Source of the DNA: Candidatus Latescibacterota bacterium
GTDB lineage: Bacteria > Latescibacterota > 4484-107 > B68-G9
Assembly: GCA_012962735.1 (NCBI GenBank)
Contig: DTXA01000554.1
Location: forward strand, 1-7,889
Length of the DNA stretch: 7,889 bases
Reading direction: 5' to 3'
Shown: in pieces, positions 1-5,542 of the stretch
Numbering within the stretch: position 1 is the stretch's first letter
How the letters are laid out: every line of letters begins with the position of its first letter
Position numbers and translations under genes: made by a program
Notes under the pieces: model-generated
What the model saw: only the letters and a program-made list of their open reading frames with translations
Told to the model about the DNA's origin: nothing
The model's database searches: none

Positions 1-1
1 A

Positions 2-589
2 AACTCCGGTATCATCTTCATAGACGAGATAGATAAGATAGTCGGCGAGCGTGCCCACGGCGAGATAGACGTCTCCCGGGAGGGCGTCCAGAGGGACCTT
101 TTGCCCATCGTGGAAGGGTCCAACGTGATGACTAAGTATGGAATGGTGCGCACCGACCACATCCTCTTCATAGCCGCCGGTGCTTTCCACATCTCCAAGC
201 CCTCCGACCTTATCCCGGAGCTCCAGGGCCGCTTCCCCATCAGGGTAGAGCTGGACGTCCTCACCGCAGAGGACTTCGTTCGCATCCTCATCGAGCCCAA
301 AAACGCCCTCATCAAACAATATAAAGCCCTTTTGGAGCCCGAAGGAGTGGCGCTTACCTTCACCAAGGAGGCCATCTGGGAGATCGCCCGGATAGCTGAC
401 GAGGTCAACTCCCGTCTGGAGAACATCGGAGCCCGGAGGCTCCACACCGTTATGAACGCCCTCTTGGAGGACGTGCTCTTCAACGCCCCTTCGTTCAAGG
501 GAAAACGGGTGCGTATAACCAAAAGCTATGTGCGCCGGAAGCTTAAAGACATAGTGAAGGACGAGGGCCTGAGCCGTTACATATTGTGA
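2..589 (+). CDS. hslU: HslU, ATPase subunit of the HslUV (ClpYQ) protease, 3' part only
   Basis: HslU is a cytoplasmic AAA+ unfoldase that feeds substrates into the HslV peptidase. The window begins inside the gene, in frame from base 2, at the Walker B region (GIIFIDEIDKI), and holds the last 195 residues. E. coli HslU has 443, so roughly the first 248, including Walker A and most of the I-domain, lie upstream. Visible landmarks in order are Walker B, a sensor-1 stretch (ILFIAAGAFH), the arginine-finger segment (ELQGRFPIRVEL), the sensor-2 region (GARRLHTVMNALLEDVLFNAP) and the C-terminal tail LSRYIL. In the family that tail inserts into HslV, so the C-terminus looks intact. hslV would be expected just upstream. 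The TGA stop overlaps the nusB GTG by 4 bp, so the two are probably co-transcribed and coupled. The family call is nearly certain; the truncation is only the window edge. Confidence 0.97.
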   Translation, partial: NSGIIFIDEIDKIVGERAHGEIDVSREGVQRDLLPIVEGSNVMTKYGMVRTDHILFIAAGAFHISKPSDLIPELQGRFPIRVELDVLTAEDFVRILIEPKNALIKQYKALLEPEGVALTFTKEAIWEIARIADEVNSRLENIGARRLHTVMNALLEDVLFNAPSFKGKRVRITKSYVRRKLKDIVKDEGLSRYIL

Positions 590-1044
590 AAGCTAGGCAG
601 AGCAAAAAGTGGTCTGCACGCAGACGTGCCAGGGAAGTGGCCCTGAAAGTCCTCTACGCTATGGAAAGCTCCGGGGGCTCGCTCGATGATGTCTTCCTTA
701 TCGTAGCAGACGAGGAGGGGGTCTCGGGGGCCCAGCGAGACTTTGCCGAGGCCCTCTGCCGAGAGGTCGTGGCGCACCGGAAGGAACTGGACGCCTGGAT
801 AGAGCGGGTATTGGAGCACTGGAGGATAGAACGTGTCAGCCGGATAGACCACCTCTTGCTCTGCATCGCCTTGGCCGAGTACTTTTACTTCCCAGACATC
901 CCCCCCAAAGTCTCCATAGACGAGGCAGTGGAACTTGCCCGCACTTACAGCACTGCCCAGTCCCCAGCCTTCGTCAACGGCGTTTTGGATGCGATCATGA
1001 TACAGGGCAAAGGGCTGGCGAACGAACTCCGGCTTGGGGTATAA
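586..1044 (+). CDS. nusB: NusB, transcription antitermination factor
   Basis: NusB is a small all-helical RNA-binding protein. With NusE (ribosomal protein S10) it binds boxA RNA and supports antitermination on rRNA operons. The 152-residue product is of usual size. It has a basic N-terminus (KKWSARRRAREVALKVLYAM) and the family signature in the second half: W-x-x-x-R-V-S-R-I-D-H-L-L-L near residue 80, then IPPKVSIDEAVELAR and the terminal SPAFVNGVLDAI block. The GTG start at 586 overlaps the hslU stop (GTGA). No good Shine-Dalgarno lies close to it (the nearest GAGGG ends about 18 bases upstream), so translation probably depends on ribosomes terminating on hslU. Pairing with hslU is not a functional link known to me; an rRNA operon end lies at the far side of the window, but no direct connection can be shown. 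Confidence 0.95.
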   Translation: MKARQSKKWSARRRAREVALKVLYAMESSGGSLDDVFLIVADEEGVSGAQRDFAEALCREVVAHRKELDAWIERVLEHWRIERVSRIDHLLLCIALAEYFYFPDIPPKVSIDEAVELARTYSTAQSPAFVNGVLDAIMIQGKGLANELRLGV

Positions 1045-1062
1045 ATTGTTTACTGGAGGTCC

Positions 1063-1098
1063 CCAAAAAGTATCTGAGCGAAGCGAAGAACTTTTTGG
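1063..1098 (+). promoter_or_regulatory. Leader hairpin touching the phosphoesterase ribosome-binding site
   Basis: A perfect 9-bp inverted repeat, CCAAAAAGT (1063-1071) and ACTTTTTGG (1090-1098), encloses an 18-nt loop in the 64-bp gap between nusB and the phosphoesterase gene. The 3' arm overlaps the first two bases of the GGAG (1097-1100) that is the only plausible ribosome-binding site for the ATG at 1109. Folding of the RNA could therefore partly mask initiation. The stem is AT-rich and has no trailing T-run, so it is not a good intrinsic terminator. A 23-codon frame (TTG 1035 to TAA 1104-1106) runs through it and stops 2 nt before the downstream ATG, which would let a translating ribosome open the stem. 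The repeat is seen directly; the regulatory role is inference. Confidence 0.4.
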
Positions 1099-1108
1099 AG
1101 CTATAAAG

Positions 1109-1840
1109 ATGCGTTATGCCCTTATCGCCGACTTACATGGGAACCTCGAGGCCCTCAGGGTCGTCCTTCACCACATCGACCGAGAACAGCCGGATCGGCT
1201 GGTGTGCCTGGGAGACCTGGTGGGTTACGGGGCCGATCCGGAGGAATGCATAGACATAGTCCGGGATCGGACCGACCGGGTGGTGGTCGGCAACCACGAT
1301 TGGGCCGCTATAGGCAAGGCCGACATCTCCTACTTCAACCCCTATGCCTGGGCCGCCGTGCTTTGGACCCAGGGGCGCCTTAGGGACTTCCATCGCCGGT
1401 ACCTGGAAAGGCTTCCCCTCACACTCCAGGAAGGGGAACTCTACTTCGTGCACTCCACACCTGAACGCCCCGAAGAATGGAATTACATCTTCTCCCGGGC
1501 TCAGGCTGCCTACTATCTCTCCCAGCTCCCCCACAGGATCTGCTTTATTGGCCACTCCCATGTCCCGGCCGCCTTTGTACTTCGAGGAAACGATGTAGTT
1601 TTGGTTCCGGGGCCGAGCCTTCGCATTCCCATAGAGCCTGGCCTCCGGTACCTCATCAACGTCGGCAGCGCGGGCCAGCCCAGGGATGGTGACAACAGGG
1701 CCTCTTACGCGGTGGTGGACCTTGCAGAGCAAGTCGTGGAGGTCAAAAGGGTGCCGTACGACATCCCGACAGCTCAACGCAAGATCCTTAAAGCCGGCCT
1801 TCCTGAGGTGCTGGCCGAGAGGCTGGCATACGGACAGTGA
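1109..1840 (+). CDS. Calcineurin-like metallophosphoesterase (YfcE/MJ0936-type family)
   Basis: This is predicted to be a cytoplasmic two-metal phosphoesterase; the natural substrate is unknown. The 243-residue product carries the full metal-ligand series of the family: D8-x-H10 in ALIADLHGN, D36 in CLGDLVGYGADP, N62-H63 in VVGNHDW, H115 in FVHSTPE, and H149-x-H151 in FIGHSHVP. The ATG at 1109 is chosen because the DLH motif follows at residue 8, as is normal, and a GGAG lies 8 nt upstream. The longer in-frame ORF from 1034 would add 25 unrelated residues and overlap nusB. The second half (VLVPGPSLRIPIEPGLRYLINVGSAGQPRDGDNRASYAVVD) has the usual family strand pattern around NVGSxGQPRD. Automated pipelines often call such proteins diadenosine tetraphosphatase-like or YfcE-like phosphodiesterase; nothing here distinguishes these. 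It follows nusB in the same direction and is probably in its operon. Confidence 0.9.
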   Translation: MRYALIADLHGNLEALRVVLHHIDREQPDRLVCLGDLVGYGADPEECIDIVRDRTDRVVVGNHDWAAIGKADISYFNPYAWAAVLWTQGRLRDFHRRYLERLPLTLQEGELYFVHSTPERPEEWNYIFSRAQAAYYLSQLPHRICFIGHSHVPAAFVLRGNDVVLVPGPSLRIPIEPGLRYLINVGSAGQPRDGDNRASYAVVDLAEQVVEVKRVPYDIPTAQRKILKAGLPEVLAERLAYGQ

Positions 1841-1851
1841 GGAGGGAGATA

Positions 1852-1992
1852 TTGGAGGAACTCAGGGAGCTTCCGGTCCGGGAGCGATTGATGGTGGTCG
1901 AAACCGCCCTGCGCCTGATCCGCGAGGATCTCCAGGTTGGCCGGATGGAATCTGGCATCTTTCAGGGAATCGATCACCTTGCATATACCTGA
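1852..1992 (+). CDS. Small antitoxin-like ORF, 46 codons, no toxin partner
   Basis: This short frame starts with TTG 7 nt after GGAGG (1841-1845), directly behind the phosphoesterase stop. Its first 28 residues (EELRELPVRERLMVVETALR, then LIREDLQ) form a charged helix-turn-helix-like pair. They read like the N-terminus of small antitoxins whose consensus is 'L..LP..ERL.LVE..LR.IRE'. Those proteins are usually about 65-90 residues. Here the reading frame loses antitoxin character after about residue 30 (VGRMESGIFQGIDHLAYT) and stops. No toxin-sized ORF (PIN, RelE or MazF) follows. It may be a truncated orphan antitoxin, the start of a decayed gene whose tail is the next feature in the same frame, or chance. 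The good ribosome-binding site suggests it can be translated. The family call rests on sequence texture only. Confidence 0.4.
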   Translation: MEELRELPVRERLMVVETALRLIREDLQVGRMESGIFQGIDHLAYT

Positions 1993-2133
1993 AGGCCCCC
2001 GCAGACGTCATCCCCAAGGCCCTTCAACGAGACCACGGCTTTCTTCTACTCCGTGCCTGAGGCTGGCCGGGCCATCGTCGTCCTCAGGTCCGGAGGTGAT
2101 GTGCGGGTCAGGAAGCTCGTCTTGACCAGATAA
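1993..2133 (+). pseudogene. Start-less relic resembling a FlgD-like/T9SS-type C-terminal domain
   Basis: Between two stop codons in one frame (TGA 1990-1992, TAA 2131-2133) lies a 46-codon stretch without a start codon near its beginning. Its middle, PRPFNETTAFFYSVPEAG, followed by RAIVVLRSGGDVRVRKLV, matches the pattern of the beta-sandwich domains at the C-termini of secreted proteins: P-N-P-F-N-x-x-T-x-x-x-Y-x-L-P-E-x-G, then alternating hydrophobic strands and G-x-x-V-R-x-L. These domains are annotated as FlgD-like Ig or type IX secretion sorting domains and normally close much larger proteins, whose body is absent here. It shares the frame of the 46-codon antitoxin-like ORF, separated only by the TGA. 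It is best read as the remnant tail of a lost secreted-protein gene, with chance resemblance as the alternative. Confidence 0.4.
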
Positions 2134-2149
2134 TAGGGCAACATATAGC
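2122..2149 (+). promoter_or_regulatory. Candidate promoter for tgt
   Basis: TTGACC (2122-2127; 5 of 6 matches to the -35 consensus) is followed after 16 nt by TATAGC (2144-2149; 4 of 6 to the -10 consensus). A start of transcription 6-9 nt beyond the -10 would fall at about 2156-2158, only 2-4 nt before the tgt ATG at 2160. No Shine-Dalgarno-like GGAGG is seen in the 25 bases before that ATG, which fits a leaderless or nearly leaderless message. The element overlaps the 3' end of the relic frame. The sequence matches are direct; activity is inferred and the consensus assumes a sigma-70-type factor. Confidence 0.4.
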
Positions 2150-2159
2150 AGACTGGCAT

Positions 2160-3350
2160 ATGCTCGAATTTCGTATCGTCGCCGAAGATGGCGAGGCCAG
2201 GGCCGGCGTCCTCGTCACCCCCCACGGAGAGGTCGAGACGCCGGCCTTTATGCCAGTTGGAACCCAGGGCACGGTTAAGGCGCTCTCCCAGCAGGAGCTG
2301 GAGGAGATCGGGGTACAGATGGTGTTGGGCAATGCATACCACCTGTACCTCCGTCCGGGGCCCGAGCTTATAGAGAAGGCAGGAGGGTTGCACAGATTTA
2401 TGGCTTGGAAGAGGCCCATCCTCATCGACAGCGGGGGATACCAGGTTTTCAGCCTGGCGGCGCTGCGGAAGGTGACCGACGAAGGGGTTACCTTCCAGTC
2501 CCACATAGACGGCTCCTACCACCTGTTCACCCCGGAGAGGGTGGTGGAGATAGAGCATATTTTGGGGGCGGATATCATCATGGCCTTCGACGAACCCGCT
2601 CCGTATCCCTGTTCCAGGGCTGATGCGGAGGCAGCCCACCGGAGGACCCTCTCTTGGGCGAAGCGGTGTCTGATGCGACACGAAAGGCTCGGGGGGGAGC
2701 AGGCCCTGTTCGGGATCGTGCAGGGGGGGATACATCAGGACCTCAGAAGGGAGGGTGCAGAAGTGCTGGCCGATATGGACTTCCCCGGATACGGTATCGG
2801 GGGCCTCTCCGTAGGGGAGCCCAAGCCTCTTACCTGGGAGATAGTGGAGGTGGTGGCGGCAACACTTCCGGACGACAGGCCCCGTCACCTCTTGGGAGTG
2901 GGCCTGCCCGAGGACCTAGTCGAGGGGGTCGCCAGGGGGATAGACCTGTTCGACTGTGTGGTGCCCACTAGGTACGGCCGGAACGGCACTGCCTTCACCT
3001 GGAGGGGGAAGTTGGTTGTCAAGAACGCCCCCTACGCCCGGGACTTCTCCCCCATAGACCCGAAGTGTACCTGTCCGGTCTGCCGGCACTACACCCGGGC
3101 TTACATACGACATCTGTTCCAGGCAGGGGAGGTCCTGGCCCTGCGCCTGACAACCCTGCACAACGTATACTTCTTCATCGAGCTGATGCGCCGGATGCGG
3201 AGGGCCATATCGGAGGGCAGGTTCCAGAAGTGGCGGGAGGAGTTCTACAGAGTGTCTGAGCGGGGCTATATTAAGCCGTTCGCTCCAAAAAGGAACAGAG
3301 GATCTCGGAAAGTGCAGAGAGGTCGAAGAGGGCTATGCGCTCGGCTTTAG
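2160..3350 (+). CDS. tgt: Queuine/preQ1 tRNA-guanine transglycosylase, with a basic C-terminal extension
   Basis: Tgt swaps guanine-34 in the anticodon of Tyr, His, Asn and Asp tRNAs for preQ1 in queuosine synthesis. The 396-residue protein has every catalytic landmark, shifted one position from E. coli: D90 (DSGGYQVFSL), D144 (FDEPAPYP), Q188 (GIVQGG), the GGLSVGEPK loop at 214-222, nucleophile D265 in IDLFDCVVPTRYGRNG, and the zinc set C303, C305, C308 (CTCPVC) and H334 (LHN). The E. coli enzyme has 375 residues. The extra roughly 20 residues here are strongly basic (9 Arg/Lys in the last 20) and are encoded where the frame runs antisense into the end of the M20 gene. The ATG at 2160 fits the family N-terminus (LEFRIVAEDGEARAGVL) but lacks a ribosome-binding site. 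No queA or yajC neighbour is present. Confidence 0.97.
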   Translation: MLEFRIVAEDGEARAGVLVTPHGEVETPAFMPVGTQGTVKALSQQELEEIGVQMVLGNAYHLYLRPGPELIEKAGGLHRFMAWKRPILIDSGGYQVFSLAALRKVTDEGVTFQSHIDGSYHLFTPERVVEIEHILGADIIMAFDEPAPYPCSRADAEAAHRRTLSWAKRCLMRHERLGGEQALFGIVQGGIHQDLRREGAEVLADMDFPGYGIGGLSVGEPKPLTWEIVEVVAATLPDDRPRHLLGVGLPEDLVEGVARGIDLFDCVVPTRYGRNGTAFTWRGKLVVKNAPYARDFSPIDPKCTCPVCRHYTRAYIRHLFQAGEVLALRLTTLHNVYFFIELMRRMRRAISEGRFQKWREEFYRVSERGYIKPFAPKRNRGSRKVQRGRRGLCARL

Positions 3351-4317
3351 TGTGGGAAAGGGCCAGGGGTCCGGCTCCAAAAACCGCCGAGGGGATTCCC
3401 TTTTTGGACAGATTCGCAGCGTCCGTCCAGGCGGACATAACCGCAAGAGGTGGGGGCTTTCCCAAGACATCGGCTACGGCCCCGAGAAGGGCCCTTACGA
3501 TGGGAGCCTCAGGCGGAATATGCACGGGGCCATCTACGCTGAGGACGGTGTATCTGGCGCCATACCGGTCTAAGATATGCAGCACCTCATCCAGGGCGTC
3601 CTCTGGTCGGACGCCCCAAGGGATGGGGATGTCGGCCGTGAACTTGCAGGAGTCCGGAAGCACCTGGCAGTCCTTCCCTCCCTCTATCTTACCGATGGTT
3701 ATCCCCCATCCCCCCAAAAACGAAAGCCCCCTCAGGTCTCGGATGAGATCTATGCACCTCAGCACGGCGTTCCGGTCCTCTTCGTACGTGGCCCCGTGGG
3801 CCTCCCGGCCCGAGACCTCTGCTTCAAATTCTACGCTTCCAAGTTGAAAATTGCAGATCTGAAATCCCGTAGGTTCCAGGACTAAAGCCCCTTCTACTCT
3901 TCCCCTCCAAGGGTTCCGAAAGGCCTCGGAGCCCTTTCCTCCCTTCTCCTCATCTACAAAAAGCGCCACAAAAGCAGGAACCGATGCCCCCTCCAAAGCC
4001 GCCAACAGGGCCGCTATCTGGCCTTTGGGGTCTACAACGCCCCGTCCGTAAGCCACCCCATCCCTTACGGCCAGCCCGGCCCCTGCGTGATGTCCCCAGA
4101 CGGGCACAGTGTCCACATGGGTGGCCACGACGTACCGGGGCTTCCCCCTGAGGGCGTATAGGTTGGGCTTGCCGGGAAGGACAGGGTCCAAAAGGACCTC
4201 GAAGCCCATCTCCCGCAGGACGCCTGCCAAAAACCTCTGGATATCCCCTTCCACGCCCGTGGGACTGGGGCGGGCCATCAGGGCTTCGAGCCACCCGAGG
4301 AGTCTATCTTCCATCAT
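3271..4317 (-). CDS. M20-family metallopeptidase/deacylase (ArgE/DapE/LysK-like)
   Basis: M20 enzymes are two-zinc hydrolases that cleave amide bonds of acylated amino acids or short peptides. The 348-residue product has the ligand pattern in order: H67-x-D69 (ATHVDTVPVWG), bridging D96 (GRGVVDPKGQ), general base and ligand E123-E124 (DEEKGGKGS), E148 (VLEPTG) and H322 (ALSHTKAE). The inserted dimerisation domain spans about residues 160-270, with H174 in GREAHGA. Length and the GRGVVDPKGQ motif resemble LysW-lysine/ornithine hydrolases and acetylornithine deacetylases, but no lysine or arginine genes are nearby, so substrate is left open. The ATG at 4317 overlaps the upstream TGA as ATGA; a second ATG follows at once. 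No strong ribosome-binding site is seen, so coupled re-initiation is likely. A longer frame to 4560 only shadows the exonuclease gene. It is the last gene of the minus-strand operon. Confidence 0.92.
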   Translation of the reverse strand: MMEDRLLGWLEALMARPSPTGVEGDIQRFLAGVLREMGFEVLLDPVLPGKPNLYALRGKPRYVVATHVDTVPVWGHHAGAGLAVRDGVAYGRGVVDPKGQIAALLAALEGASVPAFVALFVDEEKGGKGSEAFRNPWRGRVEGALVLEPTGFQICNFQLGSVEFEAEVSGREAHGATYEEDRNAVLRCIDLIRDLRGLSFLGGWGITIGKIEGGKDCQVLPDSCKFTADIPIPWGVRPEDALDEVLHILDRYGARYTVLSVDGPVHIPPEAPIVRALLGAVADVLGKPPPLAVMSAWTDAANLSKKGIPSAVFGAGPLALSHTKAERIALFDLSALSEILCSFLERTA

Positions 4318-5090
4318 AAGATTCGTAACTTCAATATCCTGTCCAGCCGGAAGCTGCGTTCCTCCCCCCGCAGATGGCAGAAGGCCACCAGGTATCCCCC
4401 TTCCAATCGTCTGGGGGAGACCTCCCGCTCGGTTACTCGGTCCCCCGACCGGTATCTCAACCACAGCCTCCTGCCCGCTTCCATCGCATCCCTCACGAGC
4501 CTCCGTATCCCAGGGGGCTCCAAGAAGTCCAGCAATTGTCCCAACGTATACACCCCCCATCCCCGAACCCGCTCCAGCAGCTGAAGGAACACCTCGGCCG
4601 TGGCTTTGACGTCTCCCATAGCCCTGTGGGGTTCCCGGTGCTCCACCCCCAACGTCCAGGCCACGTGATCCAGACCGTACCGCCCCAACCCTGGAAGGAG
4701 GCGCCTGGCCAGTGGAAGTACGTCCACCACCGGATTTGAAAGCAAGGGCAGGCCCGCATGGGCCAATTCGCTCCTGAGGAACTTCATATCGAACGCGGCG
4801 TTGTAGGCTACGAGCACGTCCTTACCTAAGAATCTGAGGAACTCGGGCAGAATCTCCTCCATCCCCGAAGCTCCCCTGAGCATCTGGGGGGTGATATGGT
4901 GGACCAGGAAAGCGCCCTCAGAGATGGGGGCCTTCGGATCTACGAGCTTCCAGAACACGTCCCCCGTATGGCCCCCCCGAAGCTTCAAGGCTCCCAGCTC
5001 GCAGACTCGATCCCCTGCCTCGGGATCGAGGCCCGTGGTCTCGACGTCGAAGACCACGAAGGGCACTTCCTCTAAGGGCCGCCCCTCCAA
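4314..5090 (-). CDS. DEDDh 3'-5' exonuclease (DnaQ/PolC-epsilon-like) fused to a C-terminal WYL-like domain
   Basis: Residues 10-172 form a DnaQ-type exonuclease with all five acidic/His positions: D15 and E17 (FDVETTG), D101 (AYNAAFDMKF), H155 and D160 (HRAMGDVKAT). HHITPQML at 64-71 is also typical. Such enzymes digest DNA or RNA 3' ends with two metal ions. After a linker, residues 198-258 look like a WYL domain: a helix with LWLRYRSG, then REVSPRRLEGGYLVAFC and the terminal RSFRLDRILKL, matching 'Y....R.v.P..l....YLvayc....R.FrldRI..l'. WYL domains are known as ligand- or nucleic-acid-sensing modules in regulators and some defence proteins. The start is uncertain: TTG at 5090 overlaps the upstream gene by 19 bp, whereas GTG at 5066 leaves a 5-bp gap; neither has a strong ribosome-binding site. 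No polymerase domain is present, so this is not PolC. Confidence 0.88.
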   Translation of the reverse strand: MEGRPLEEVPFVVFDVETTGLDPEAGDRVCELGALKLRGGHTGDVFWKLVDPKAPISEGAFLVHHITPQMLRGASGMEEILPEFLRFLGKDVLVAYNAAFDMKFLRSELAHAGLPLLSNPVVDVLPLARRLLPGLGRYGLDHVAWTLGVEHREPHRAMGDVKATAEVFLQLLERVRGWGVYTLGQLLDFLEPPGIRRLVRDAMEAGRRLWLRYRSGDRVTEREVSPRRLEGGYLVAFCHLRGEERSFRLDRILKLRIL

Positions 5091-5542
5091 GGCACCCCCA
5101 ATACCTCTGCCAACTTCCTTCGCATCCGCTCCACGTGGGACCCCTCCCAGTACACCCGGCTGCAGATGGGGCAGCGGGCGAAGTGCTCGTGGGTCCGAAA
5201 CACATAGGGAGGCACGAGATCCCGTATGTTTTCTTTAGGTACCGGCTCTATAGGTTCGTTGCACACAGCACATCGGCTCAGAAAGCCCTTGTCCACCTCC
5301 AACCCAAGCTCCTCCACCACCTGTCGGAGCTGTTCCCATGGGTCCTCGCTCTTCACCAACACCTTCCATCCCGAGCACCTATAGGCCAGGCCTTTGTCCC
5401 TGGTGAGCAACACCCTACCCTCGGCCTGGGCCAGCCGGAGGAGGTGGGCGTCCCTGGCCGGGGCAGGATATAATACATCGTACCCTAAGATCCTCAGCCA
5501 CTTGGCCAATTTTCCCAACATATCATCGGCTACGAAACGCAT
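5072..5542 (-). CDS. Mut7-C family RNase domain protein (PIN-like fold with zinc ribbon)
   Basis: The 156-residue product matches the Mut7-C (formerly DUF82) family along its length. It has the N-terminal MRFVADDMLGKLAKWLRILG with conserved acid at residue 6, GYDVLYP, the central RVLLTRDKGL with D49, and a C-terminal zinc ribbon of C91-x-x-C94 and C124-x-x-C127 closing with RVYWEGSHVERMR. The family is predicted to be a PIN-like metal-dependent RNase by relation to the C-terminus of animal Mut-7. It is frequent in archaea and thermophilic bacteria, and the bacterial role is poorly known. The ATG at 5542 puts the hallmark at the very N-terminus, so the start is firm. The gene overlaps the barrel gene upstream by 20 bp and the exonuclease gene downstream by up to 19 bp. 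Adjacency to a DEDDh exonuclease suggests joint nucleic-acid processing, which is inference. Confidence 0.92.
   Translation of the reverse strand: MRFVADDMLGKLAKWLRILGYDVLYPAPARDAHLLRLAQAEGRVLLTRDKGLAYRCSGWKVLVKSEDPWEQLRQVVEELGLEVDKGFLSRCAVCNEPIEPVPKENIRDLVPPYVFRTHEHFARCPICSRVYWEGSHVERMRRKLAEVLGVPWRGGP

Noticed and set aside
1034..1108. TTG start at 1034 for the phosphoesterase
   Set aside because: It would place 25 unrelated residues before the conserved DLH motif and overlap nusB; ATG 1109 has a ribosome-binding site and the normal N-terminus.
1133..1777. Minus-strand frame of 214 codons
   Set aside because: It is a shadow of the phosphoesterase gene, whose metal ligands are all present on the plus strand; no family texture in the antisense product.
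1852..2133. Single recoded gene reading through the TGA at 1990-1992
   Set aside because: UGA is the normal stop of hslU, the phosphoesterase, exonuclease, barrel and radC genes here, and no selenocysteine-type context or matching family was recognised; two remnants in one frame is simpler.
2046..2888. Long minus-strand frame (280 codons) antisense to tgt
   Set aside because: It lies opposite the strongly conserved tgt, its translation is rich in Pro, Gly and His with no recognisable motif, and GC-rich genes commonly leave long antisense frames.
3335..3847. Plus-strand frame of 170 codons downstream of tgt
   Set aside because: It is antisense to the M20 gene, whose zinc ligands and dimerisation domain are intact, and the plus-strand translation has no recognisable domain.
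4318..4560. N-terminal extension of the M20 gene by 81 codons
   Set aside because: The extension is read inside the exonuclease-WYL coding sequence, is low in family-like sequence, and the ATGA junction at 4317 gives the expected M20 N-terminus.
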